From: Blattamonas nauphoetae
Lineage: Eukaryota > Preaxostyla > Oxymonadida
Direction of reading: 5' to 3'
Assembly (NCBI GenBank): GCA_033064195.1
Contig: JARBJD010000049.1
Span: forward strand, 186,001-250,000
Length of the DNA: 64,000 nt
This document shows positions 1 to 10,200 of the stretch, piece by piece (position 1 is the first letter of the stretch; every line of letters starts with the position of its first letter). The notes beneath the pieces are model-generated. The model searched no databases. It worked only from the letters and a program-made list of their open reading frames with translations, and was not told the DNA's origin. Both the position numbers and the translations under genes were made by a program.

Positions 1-24
1 AAAAAAATGATAAATGAATACAAA

Positions 25-876
25 TTAACCACCAAGACGATTGCCAGATCCCCATTGACTTGGCTGAGGATTGTGTGGACGGCTTGGTTCTGATCGCCGA
101 TTGGGGATGGCTTTTAAGTCGGGACTGGAGGAATCAAAATAAGGAAAAGGACTCACCTCATGAATCTGAGAAGTTCTGGCCCCCCAACCTTCGGATTGGG
201 GAGGACTGAGAAGAGATAGTACAGTGTGTGACCAAAGAAGAAGCAGATGAGCGCTTCAAGAATGCTGAGCTGCCCCATGATCAGCGAGACGGCAAACAGG
301 CCAAGGGGAAGATATGACATGGGGATGGTGAAGAGGCCCATGATGCTGACTCTGTTGCCTCGGTTAGATGGATGCCGTGATGAAACATAAATAACGATGA
401 GACGGAGCCAGGAGCCAGGAAAGTTGACTCGTTGATAAGGCCACAGAAGACCACAAATGACCTGTATGGCAACCACGAAGCAGCCGAAGAAAAATCGGAG
501 GAAAAGGAGAGAACATACATTGATTAACAGCCAGATAACACCGAAAAATGCGAATAGTGCTTTTTTTCGACCTTCAAAATGCTTGTTCTCCAGTGGAGCG
601 AGATATCCATAGCTGATTCAGACAATGAAGAGGACTGAATACACACTATGAGAAAATCAGGAAGAGCCAATTCAAATCAAAATCTCCGAGGAAACAAAAC
701 GAAGTGAAGAGACGATATATTTCAAAATTGTCCCAGATGAGTGGGAAAGAGAACGAAATATCCGCGAGAGAGATCTTGTTAAAGTGAACAGCTGCTGTGA
801 CCCCCGTGATTGCAAGCAGGTACAGTCCTGTGAACGTGGGCAATCCTCCCAACTGTCGAAGTGGGTTTGTGTCCAT
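25..876 (-). CDS. Derlin (Der1-like ERAD protein), complete, 3 exons
   Basis: Derlin-family rhomboid pseudoprotease, 261 aa, expected in the ER membrane where it helps move misfolded proteins out for degradation. Exons on the minus strand are 876-647, 612-157 and 124-25; the introns are 34 nt (613-646) and 32 nt (125-156), both GT-AG and in phase. The N-terminal part has the family's cytosolic segment and the pattern EIYRLFTSFCFLGDFDLNW. The C-terminal half matches the conserved helices, with IVIYVSSRHP and a late GHTLYYLFSVLPNPKVGG block. The last exon adds a hydrophilic tail ending WGSGNRLGG, which resembles the SHP box that binds the p97/Cdc48 ATPase. It is head to head with the next gene, with only 43 bp between the start codons. 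Confidence 0.9.
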
Positions 877-919
877 AGCAGACGAAGGTTAGGCAAATCA
901 GAGTCTCCATAAGAAAAAG

Positions 920-1553
920 ATGCGACCACTGAGTAATCGCCACAGAAGAACAACTGTGGATGCATTGATGCATTCATCCGATAATTATTCAGGATCTTCA
1001 TTTTTTACCGGAGTAATCCAAGCAAAAGGTATCAGCAACTTTGTTTCATCTGTCATCAGCGTCCCGTCTCATTACAGTTTCAACACTATTATTCTGGGCT
1101 GTCCTTGTCTGTATTATAGGAGGCTGTGTACTTATACCTTTCATCAGGAATCACTGGACTCTATATCTGGACATTGGCCTCCTCTCCATGTGTGCAATAT
1201 CACTCGTGGTTATCATGATTTATTCTATCCATGATCCAAAAATTGTGACGCTGAGTGTAGACTTTAAGCAAGAATTGGTGAAAGTCGACTATAAACTTGA
1301 CTGTGTTGGAGCAATATCGCATTGCTTTAAAAATGGCAGAAATTATGCATTTCAATTCCATGAAATCAAGGAAATTCGTATGAAATATCATGGCCTGAAG
1401 GCATCTGTCACAATTTTACACGGAGCCCGAGAACGCTCCAAAATTCCCATTGCATTCTACCAAAAGGACGTTGTTGACCTAATCAAAGCAACAAACAGTG
1501 CAATCACAAACATGAATCAAGCAGACTCTCCTGATTATCAAACAGGAGTGTGA
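920..1553 (+). CDS. Hypothetical two-TM membrane protein, 2 exons
   Basis: Protein of 200 aa that I do not recognise. Exons are 920-1028 and 1060-1553, joined across a 31-nt GT-AG intron (1029-1059). The intron restores a frame that has no ATG of its own on the 3' side. An in-frame ATG at 968 is an alternative start. After a polar N-terminus there are two hydrophobic stretches, at about residues 41-62 and 70-90, then a soluble domain of about 100 residues with mixed charge. This architecture suggests a membrane-anchored protein with a cytosolic C-terminal domain. It is divergent from the derlin gene and probably shares its regulatory region. Confidence 0.6.
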
Positions 1554-2015
1554 TTGATGCATTTCTTTCTTCATTTCGTCTTCTTTTTCCATTTCACGAG
1601 GTCATGTAGAGAAAAAAACCTGGTACAGGAAGCAAAAACAGAAGAGATAGGCTTCCTCATGTGTATGTGAGTGAAATTATCGTCGATAATGTCCAATGTT
1701 GACATTTGTTTGGTTGAGAAGTGTCCATGAAGGAGATGATTTCTTGTTATCACAATGGAGGCAAGTCAAACGTCAATGATGATTCCCTTTCAACAGAACA
1801 AGATGATCTGTCAGAATGGACTGTCACTGAAGCAGACAAAGTGGAATGGCACTTCATAAACGTGCTTTCTTCATCCCTCCAAAATTGTCTCATCGTTCTT
1901 CTTCCACAATTTCCTTGTTCTTTTTTCATCATAATTCTCCTCCAAATGAATTTACCCCTCCAATGATCATCACAGTTGCTCAGTGAGCAGAGAAACGTTG
2001 AATAAAATATTCTGT
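1554..2015. other. Intergenic stretch without a supported gene
   Basis: About 460 bp between the two-TM gene and the DAD1 promoter motif. Short open frames exist on both strands (for example 1721-1966 on the plus strand), but they lack family resemblance and the plus-strand one starts late in AT-rich, T-tract-rich sequence. I see no tRNA-like or repeat structure. Confidence 0.5.
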
Positions 2016-2028
2016 GGGTCGTTCGATC
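2016..2028 (+). promoter_or_regulatory. GGGTYGATC-type motif upstream of DAD1
   Basis: Reads GGGTCGTTCGATC and ends 17 nt before the ATG at 2046. It is one of 11 start-proximal copies in the window (see findings). Confidence 0.5.
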
Positions 2029-2045
2029 CTCTCATTGAAGACTGA

Positions 2046-2366
2046 ATGGACACGTCTAAAGGCATTTGGAATCGGTACCGCACATCCACTCCCGGACTTA
2101 TTCAAACATTGGACCTGTTTATTGTCTTCTGCGGCGTGATGGTTGTGGCAGTGTTTGGATACGGCCTGGTCTTCACAACACAACCATTCAATGCATTCAT
2201 CTCTGCAATTTTTGCTACCGCTGGTCCTCTGTTCTTCACTATCAGTTTGAGAATGCAAATCCTCAATCCAAAAGAGTTCAACAACATGTCTCCAGAATGG
2301 GCATTTCTCTCGTATCTTGCCTGTATTGGTCTCCTCTTCTTTGTGATATCGAGCTTCCTTGGATGA
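2046..2366 (+). CDS. DAD1: DAD1/OST2, subunit of oligosaccharyltransferase
   Basis: Single-exon gene for 106 aa, close to the 113 aa of animal DAD1. DAD1 is a small integral subunit of the oligosaccharyltransferase complex, which transfers the dolichol-linked glycan to asparagines in the ER. Diagnostic stretches are STPGLIQTLD near residue 14, the loop PFNAFISAIFATAG, then SLRMQ followed by SPEWAF, and the terminal hydrophobic helix ending SSFLG. These match the family's TPxRLKLLD, PFNSFLSGF, CLRIQ, SPERAF and NFVG. Three transmembrane helices are expected. The start at 2046 is the only ATG giving the family N-terminus, and it follows the promoter-like motif. Confidence 0.92.
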   Translation: MDTSKGIWNRYRTSTPGLIQTLDLFIVFCGVMVVAVFGYGLVFTTQPFNAFISAIFATAGPLFFTISLRMQILNPKEFNNMSPEWAFLSYLACIGLLFFVISSFLG

Positions 2367-2820
2367 TCTGTCGTATGATCTTCTTTTTCTCCCATTCCTC
2401 TTAGGAATACTCACTACACAACCTTGGACATCGTTTACTCATGAATCATCTCATATTTGTTTTGTATTGATTCTCTTTCGCTCGTCTTGAGAAATACTCG
2501 ATTTTCTTTGAGAACCTGACCCAGAATTGTTCAGAGTATCATCAACAAAAATGCCCATAACCACGACCGTTCCCATGAGGTATAAACGTGATCTCCGTCT
2601 CTTCCAGATAGTGGTACTGATACTACTCTTGCTGTCCATCAATGCAGTTGGAGACACCAAATGTACCGCATAGAATTGGAGCTTGTGTAGAATGTTCAGG
2701 ATCATGACTGATTGTTCAAGGAAAGTCTCCCATATTTGAAAATCGAAGTTTGTCTGTCCCAGAAATCCAGAAATATAGAGAACAATGTGAAGGAAATAAA
2801 GTTGAGATGAAAAAGAATAA
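2367..2820. other. Gap between DAD1 and the coiled-coil gene; one doubtful minus-strand ORF
   Basis: The two flanking genes converge here. A minus-strand frame stays open from 2900 down to 2451 and, past the end of the coiled-coil gene, encodes a hydrophobic stretch and a basic C-terminus. Its first useful ATG gives about 84 aa (starting MILNILHKLQF) with one hydrophobic helix. A weak resemblance to small Golgi/ER membrane proteins such as Kish is not enough to name it. It may be noncoding. Confidence 0.3.
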
Positions 2821-5800
2821 TCACAAGGGATAAGGTTCATCGGGGAGGTGCGAGTTGTGTCCACGTGAATAATCCCCATCGTTTCTCGACCGTCGTCCAC
2901 TCCGTGACAGAGGCTTGGTTTTCATCTGCCGAGGAGGACTCTCATTGGACGAATCCTGCCTCTGCGGTGAACTGTCGGAGTCTGAACCTCCTCGCCGTTG
3001 ATTGCGTCTGCGTCCATGCTGGCTGTAGTACCGTTCTGGTGAAGAGTCGGAGAGATCATCGTCACGACGGTGCGATGAATGCCGCGAGGGAGGCCCCTTT
3101 CGCCTGTCGCGACGGTACGAGTCACGCAACTCTGCCTTTCCATTCCGATCCGCTCTCTGAGCAGCCGCGCTCATTCGCGGGTCAAACATCGATTCAGACG
3201 ATTCGGGATCGTCGGAATAGGAAGCTGATTCGGAGCTTGGAGACTGAGAATCGTACATCGAGTCGTCAGATCTTCTTGCTCGGCGAGGTTTTCGCGATTG
3301 TTGCAGAAGATTGCTTTCCTGTCGAACTTTCTTCAGCTCGGCTGTTTTCTGCTCGAGGAGCTGGCGAATCTTCTCGATCTGTTTGGCCTGCTGTTGGAGT
3401 TTCTCTTTCAGTCCTTCGATCTCGATGTCCGACTTGTCCTTGCTCATTCGAAGCATCTCACACTCTTTTTCTTTTCGCTCGATGTCATGTCGCGTCTCGT
3501 CTGAGATTTGTTTGTACTTCTCTTCCATCCGATCTCGCTGGCCTTGCAAGCGCTTCACCTCTCTCTCCCGATCGTCGATGGAGAGAGTCAGCTCCTCCAC
3601 CTGCGCAATCAACTGGACCTCCCGCTGGCTCATCCCGTGCCGAGCATTTGGAGAGAACCGTTCGGCAGAGCGCATCAAGTCCTCTTCACGGCGAGTTGTC
3701 TCAATTTCCTCGGCCAGGGCAGCAGTGAGACCAACCAGTCGAGCACGCACAACACGGGTGGACGAGACAGCAGAGAGGACAAGTGGAACAGCTGCCAGAT
3801 ACGCAGACGAGCGAGGCGTTGAGAGTGTGGCAGCATTTTCCATGACTTCCCGTTCCTTCCCTTCAATCACTTCTTTGTAGTTGTCGCCAACAATCTGCTT
3901 GAGCAAGGACCGCTCCTTTGTGGACAGATTGTGCAGTTGATCCGACGTGAGGATTGCGTAATCGTTGGACGGGAAGAACTTCGCTTTCTTTCCACTGATT
4001 TTGCTTGGTCGGAGCATCCTCTTCGAAAAGGAAGCAAATTGGCTGTCCTCCTCGGTTAGCGGAACCTGCACCTCTTCAATCTGCACAGCGCGGCGAGGCT
4101 TGCGGCGAATTTGGCTGAGTCGACGTCGGGGTGGCGATCGGCCATCGAAGTCTCGCCGCCTGCTCCTGCTGAGTCTCCCACGCAGAGGTGAGTCGTCGGA
4201 GCTGTCTTCAGTCTCCACGTGGTGTTTGATGCCGTGCCGCTCCTCGTACTTCTCAAGCTGTTCGAGTGTGACGTCTTTGACTGCTGTTTCGTGGAGAGTG
4301 GTGCAGGCTTTGTTGAGCAGGATCAGAACCTCGTTCTTCTCTTCTTCCTCTTCGGCCAACAGTTTTCGGAGATCTTTCAGTTCTCGCTCCAACGCCACGT
4401 CTCGTTTCTGCTTTCCTTTCTTCTGTCCCGTGCTGTCTGAGTCTGAACTGTTGTCCCCGTTTCTCTCTCGTAGATGCTGATTCTCGGCCTGGAGCGCAAT
4501 GTTGTCTCGTTCCAGCTTTCTTATCTTCTTCTGGAGTTCATTGACTTCCGATCGATGTGCTTCTTGATCCACATGACCAGTGTCGGCTGATGAGTGAATC
4601 ACAGCCGGAGGAGGTTCTGTGCTTGGTGTCTTTTTGGCCTTTTTGTCCTTCTTTCCAGACTTGGCAGGCGGCGGTGGAGGACTGGGTGATTTGGGAGGAC
4701 GGTTGCTGTGGTGGGATTTGATGGTGTGCACTGAGCCCCGTCGGGAGGGATTGGTGTGTGGAGTTGGTGGACGTGGTGTGTTTTCCGGTTCAGCGGGAGG
4801 AATCTGGTTGTAGTTGTTGTACTGCCCATCGAAGGGCGGCGATCCTGCTGGTTGTTGCGGGTAAGGCTGTCCGTTCTGGCTGGGAGAGTATGCCCCCTGT
4901 GGAGCTGGCGGGTACTGCCCTCCTTGCGGGGGTTGCTGATACTGTCCTCCTTGCGGGGCTGGCGGGTACTGCTGTCCTTGCGGGGGTGGCTGATACTGCC
5001 CGTTTTGCGACAGAGGCTGGAACCCTTCCTGCGGAGGCGTCTGATACGGAGAGCCCTGCGGTGGGGGTTGATACTGTCCTCCTGGCGACTGCTGATACTG
5101 TCCCTGAGGAGGAGGCTGGTACGGCTGCCCGAACTGAGCGTTGGGTGTGCCGATCTGGTTTGGTGGGAGTGTGTTGAACTGCGGATTGGGCTGTGGAGTG
5201 GAAGCACGCGGAGTTGGTGGTTGTCCGTACTGGTTGGGCGGATACGACCCATTCGGAGGGGGGTACGGCTGCCCATAAGGGAGGCTGGGTGATTGCCCCG
5301 ACGGCATTTGGGGATTTGCATATTGGCTCGCGTTGGGGTCGAAGGCTGGCGGGAGCTGGTTGGGGTCGGACTGGCTGCTGGGCTGACCTTGGTCGTTGGG
5401 AGTGGGATCAGGACCAGGAGCTCCAAGTTGAAAATCAATGGCTTGGGGGTCGCCTGTGTCTTTCCGAAGTTCTTTGAGGTGTGCTTCAATGGCTTCCTCA
5501 TCTGAGTCGTCGATAACCAAATTCTTCTCATCAAGGGAAGGATGTGGAGACCAGGATAATTGTTCTTTCTTCAATTTCCCATACTGTTTCTTCAAATCGG
5601 CTGAAAGGTCAAGTTTTTTGAAGAATGGGAGAGTTTTTAACGTAGTGAAGATAGAGAATGTTAATCGATTTGGTGTCGGTTCGTCACGAATCGCTTCAAC
5701 CATTTTTGTGATGAGGAAACTATCTTGCGCCAAATTTTTGGTAAATTGCTTCAAAAGATAGAGATAACTCGCAAGGAAGAGGACATGTGGCTGGAGGACG

Positions 5801-6199
5801 CTGAAATCATTATCTTCGTCGTAATCATCCTCAAAGAAGCTTTCCAGATTCTCCAGAATCGAGGTATCAGGATATACAACATCTTTAGCTGCATAATGGA
5901 GGGTATGAAGGATTATCAGAAGAGTAAGAGAAAACAGAGTTTATGAATTCGGATGAGCATTGACAAAATGAACTTTGCGGAGATAACTTTGGAGAAAGCG
6001 AGACAATCTGCTAGAATTCCCATTGTGTCCTTCTGTTTTGCAACATACTTGCAGCAATCATCTAGAAAATGAAGATGAAATGAGATGAACCGTTCTTCAT
6101 AATATTCCAGGTAATGAAGAGATTCTCATAATATTCGATCGTTTCATCATGAAAGAAGTCGACAATCTTACTGTGAGCATCAGTTCGACCGTACGACAT
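2821..6199 (-). CDS. Pro/Gln-rich coiled-coil protein, 3 exons
   Basis: Hypothetical protein of 1100 aa. Exons are 6199-6091, 6061-5936 and 5888-2821, with introns of 29 nt (6062-6090) and 47 nt (5889-5935), both GT-AG and in phase. Residues 1 to about 220 form a helical domain starting MSYGRTDAHSKIVDFF. A disordered segment follows (about 250-480) rich in Pro, Gln, Gly and Tyr with degenerate GQYQPPPQG-like repeats. Then come long charged coiled coils (about 520-610 and 810-930) and a Ser/Arg/Asp-rich tail. The layout suggests a cytoskeletal or scaffold protein, but no family is recognised. Its ATG is 10 nt downstream of a GGTTCGATC motif, which supports this start. Confidence 0.75.
4840..5300 (-). 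repeat. Degenerate GQYQPPPQG-type coding repeat
   Basis: Inside the coiled-coil gene, the minus-strand reading frame contains about ten imperfect units of 8-12 residues built on GQYQPPPQG, GQYPPAPQG or GQPYPPP. On the plus strand this appears as repeated CTGATACTG and CCTTGCGGG words. It probably expands and contracts by slippage or unequal recombination. Confidence 0.8.
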
Positions 6200-6209
6200 T
6201 GTGGATTTC

Positions 6210-6218
6210 GATCGAACC
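6210..6218 (-). promoter_or_regulatory. GGTTCGATC motif, 10 nt before a start codon
   Basis: Minus-strand copy of the start-proximal motif, upstream of the coiled-coil gene ATG at 6199. Confidence 0.5.
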
Positions 6219-6370
6219 ACAAAAGAAAGGAGTGATGCTTGGAGTTGGGTGGTTAATCGAAATCCAAGAAAAACGATTGTAATTTGGCAATGAAGTGTTT
6301 CAAAGAAAGGAGGAAAGGTTCTCATCAACCTTTCATCCACATGAAAAAGATGATGACAAAATTATTGGTT

Positions 6371-7154
6371 TCAATGTCTGGACGAACGATGACGATGTGT
6401 TTTATGATGAGAATGAGATGATTCACGCCTGTGGCGTGAATGGTCTGGCGGGGTTGTCGAGGGAGATCTCGAAGCCTCGTCACGCCCTTTTGTGATCCCG
6501 GCTTTCCGGAGCATTTCATCAGCGATCTGGAAAATAAAGGAACCATGAGACAAACGTTTCGTCTTTCAGCGTCAGTGATAGTTTTAGTCGATTCTTCTCT
6601 TTTCTGCTTTTGAATCTCTTGGCGGAATTTCTGTAGAAAAGAAAAGATTTGAGAGAAAAAACGATCAAACAAACCACTGAATCCTTTTCTAAAAACCTCT
6701 GCTTGATAATTTCTTTGTACGACGATGCATCATCCTTTGAGGATCGAAAAGCATCCTTGCGAGGAGGGCTAAGGCGAATATCTCTCCATTTTGCTTGATA
6801 AGAACTTTCATTATCAACAATCCGTTTGGAGTTTTGTGGTTTCATAACTTCTTCTGGTTCTCGTGATTCCATGGCCATTTCTTGTTGAAATCGATATCCA
6901 CTTGAATAACTTCGTGCAGTTGTCTTCCAATCTCCTTTCTCATAATTTGGAGTGTGGTCAACATAATCAGAATCTTCTGCATCGTCAGCTGGAATGGATG
7001 AAACATACTCACTTTTGTCAGGTCCTGAACCAAAAAGATGAGTGTCGAATCTTGCTTCTTTCGAACCGAGTTCCACGAGTGCATTGGATGCTTTTCGACG
7101 CTGTTCTTGGAGCTGGCGAATTTGTGCAGCAATGGTCTCGTCTCGAACGTTCAT
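6371..7154 (-). CDS. Stand-alone SF3B1 N-terminal-domain protein, 3 exons
   Basis: Protein of 235 aa. Exons are 7154-6678, 6630-6556 and 6526-6371; the introns are 47 nt (6631-6677) and 29 nt (6527-6555), both phase 0. The order of blocks follows the N-terminus of the U2 snRNP protein SF3B1. AAQIRQLQ matches EAQIREIQ, HLFGSGPDKSEYVSSI matches EIYGGSDSRFAGYVTSI, an acidic patch follows, DIRLSPPRKDAF matches TMIISPERLDPF, and SSYKEIIKQRFLEK matches RTYMDVMREQHLTK. Where SF3B1 continues into U2AF-ligand motifs and about 850 residues of HEAT repeats, this protein ends in a His/Ser/Arg tail. It may be a nuclear splicing-associated protein or half of a split SF3B1. A GGGTTAATC motif sits 15 nt before the ATG. 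Confidence 0.7.
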
Positions 7155-7169
7155 TTGATTGGCGACTGA

Positions 7170-7178
7170 GATTAACCC
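7170..7178 (-). promoter_or_regulatory. GGGTTAATC motif, 15 nt before a start codon
   Basis: Minus-strand variant of the start-proximal motif, upstream of the SF3B1-N-like gene. It lies in the short gap (about 100 bp) after the VPS13 stop codon. Confidence 0.45.
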
Positions 7179-7254
7179 ATGAACAATTTCTGGACAAGAG
7201 TTTGGCAAAAAAACAAAATGAGGAATAGGACCAGGGAAAAAACATGTAATAAAA

Positions 7255-10200
7255 TCAGTTTCGATGTTTTGCTTCTTCTTTAAGCTTTTCAATCAGGATA
7301 TTCAAAGATTCCAATTGTTCCAGTAATTCTTTGGCATCCATGACATCTTCACTCTTCAATTTCTGATCACCTTTCGTAGTAGAGCATGCCAACTGAATTT
7401 GCTTCTGATTTTCGCTCATTAGGAGACAGAAGGTGTTTTCGATGAACTCAGCCCACACAACCCGCGCCTGTTCATCGTCAGTGGGAGAGCAATGCAAGCA
7501 ACAGACACGATGAGAGGTGATGAGTAAGATTGAAGACTTTCCAGAGACAGTCTGCCGCTTGAGCATTGTGTGGGCGACATAATCCTCGTCTCGGTCACAT
7601 TTTCCGACGACATTCAGCCACGTCGCTCCGAGTGCCGTGGTCTCGTCGAAGATCGGAAGGATGTTCGACGACGGAATGAAGCGTGTTCTGCGGATGCGGC
7701 CACCGGGACGGTCATCAAAGATTTTGGTTGTGTTTTTGGCGCCTTCAAGCACTTTCGATCCGAGATCCACAACTCCGATGACTGGCTTGGCCACAATGCC
7801 CACCAGCCCTTTCCCAATCCCTTTGAAGAAGCCCCCTGCACCCTCCTTCATCGCTCCCTCCACTGGCTTCGTCACAATACCTGTCACGCCGCGGACGAGG
7901 TTCTTCCCGAGTTGAACAAAGCCCTGCCCAAATCCTTCAAAAATGTGCTGCGGCTTGTCTGCCATTTCTCTCGCACGATCCTTCTGGAAGTCTTGGTCCA
8001 ACGTGATGACACCAATTCCAGTTGATACCGTCCCCGTCACTTTACTCGCAGCGTCAAATGCGCCGTGAGCCGTCGACTTGACCATGCGCCCCACTCCTTT
8101 CCCGACTCCAGCAACAAGTCCGCCTGCTCCGTGCACACTCCCCTTTGCTGGCTCGTACACCAAATCGTGGACCCCATTTCCGAGTCCATTAAGAAGTCCA
8201 ACAGGTGCAGAGAGAATGGCTTTGAAGGCAAACAGAGAGATCAAGGTCTGCTTGAACTCCCGCTTGAAATGAGCACCCAGGATCGATTGGAGATTGGTTG
8301 GTGTTGAGAGGAGCTGCTTGATTACAAAGCCCTTGACACGGAAATCAGCCCCATCGATGTTGATGAACAGTGTTGGAATGGACGACAGCAACGATGGTTT
8401 GTTCTGGAGCTGGTCTCGCAGGCCTTCCTTCGAAGATCGGACGTTGATGCCGACTATGTGTGCGAATGACTGGGACTCTTCTCCCGCCTCGATGGCGTTC
8501 TGAACGGCCCCACCTTCCGGTGCGAAGCTGATCACGAAATGGAGCGGTTGAATGGCAAACTCTTCGCAGAAGATGAACGTGGTCTTCAGTTTTTCAGCGC
8601 TGTGCTTTCGTGGAATCGTGTACAGGGGAAACCACGAACGGAGAGTCGAAACTGGGTGTGGCTGTGAAGTAATTGTTGTGCCTGACTTTGTGTCCTTTGT
8701 CTTCGTTGTCTTCTTCTTTGATTTGTGTTTCTTCGATCTGAATATCTTCATTGGTTTGAGGCCTTTGGTGAGGTCGAACTGTTCCATGTATTTCAACACG
8801 TTGTTGACAAACAATTGGTCGATGTTGAAATCGAGTGTTTGGATCAACACTGTGAAGTATGTCAGGAACAGCATGGTGCGCTCTTCAGTCATGTCTCGTG
8901 CAAAGGACATTGTGAAGCAGGGAAGGTTGAGTGAGGCGGGAGGAGTGATTGGCGGCGGTGATGACGAGCGAGTCAAAGGTGGAGGAGCGACCGGGGCGTT
9001 CTTCGCGGAGGACGCTTTGAGTGGATGGCGCTGGAGGATGACGGGGTAGTGCGCCTTCCGACTGGAGTCGTCAACCTGGAAATCTTGGATATCGAAGCGA
9101 AGGATCTGCATCGAATTGGACTCTGAAAAGTCGAAAAGAACTCCAGTGAAGGTCACATAGGCAAGTTCTCTGGCTCGAGAGAGATTCCGTGGAGCTGTGA
9201 TGAAGGAGATGCCAACTTGGGAGAGGGAAAGTGTCAGTGACAGTGCCATCTGGACGGGGCGGATGGAGGCAATGTACGCTTCTTGTTTTGCGATTTCAGA
9301 TTCGCGCATGACAGAAAATGCGTCGTCTGGAAGATCCTTCGATTTGTGTCTGAAGATGAGGTTGTTGAGTTCTTTCTGTGCTTTGGTCAATGTCTTCAGG
9401 CCACTGTGCTTGATTTTGGAGCGAGAGACGTGCAGACAGCGAGATGTCCCTGACGAGTACACACTTGCGTTCACCCGGGTGTCGTTTGTGTGGAACATGA
9501 CCTGCTTCCCTTTCAAATATTCTGTGTCTCCTGATTCCGCACGAAGTCTGCGGAGATCTTGTGTGAACGGAAGCTGAAGTTCCGTTTGGGTGTCAATGTT
9601 GATTGTGAACGATGGAGACTCAATAAGAAGTGTTCTTCCAAAGACTTCCGAAAATTGGATCGGCTTTTGAGTGAAGAGCTCGATGGTTCCGTTTTCGGAA
9701 GGTTGAGCGTAAAAGGATTGGAGGAACGAGATGGTGACATCTTTCTTGATGGGATGGGAGAACCATCCAAAAGGAACGGATGAGTTCGGAGGCACTGAAA
9801 GGGAGAAGCGTGTGACGTTTGGTTGCTTCACAAGCATTCGGTGTGGAGTATCGTTGTGGATCCAATATGGAGTTGTCTTGGCTGATATCTGTTTGATGGC
9901 GATGAACAAACTGCTTCCAGCACCAGCTGTCTCTGGATCCGAGAGAGCAATGGAAACCACGACGAGCAGGGGAACAGATGGGTTGATCGGATCGAAGAGG
10001 AGGAGAGGATGATCCCCAATCTCTGTCAGGTCGAAACCACCGCTCCAGATTGACGATGAATCATTTGAGAGAGAAAGTTGGACAGAGCGTGTCTGTGACT
10101 TCTGTGATGACAGGAGAGAGGCAGACGAGTGGTAGAGAGGCACAGGGATGCCAGTATTGTTGGGAACAGTGCAAATCGGTCCCGATGAGGATGTGTCTGA

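Noticed and set aside
1721-1966. Small plus-strand ORF between the two-TM gene and DAD1
   Set aside because: No family resemblance, hydrophobic end encoded by T-rich sequence, no motif upstream.
4840-5300. CRISPR-like or satellite array
   Set aside because: The repeats are imperfect, in frame and encode Pro/Gln-rich protein, so they are coding repeats.
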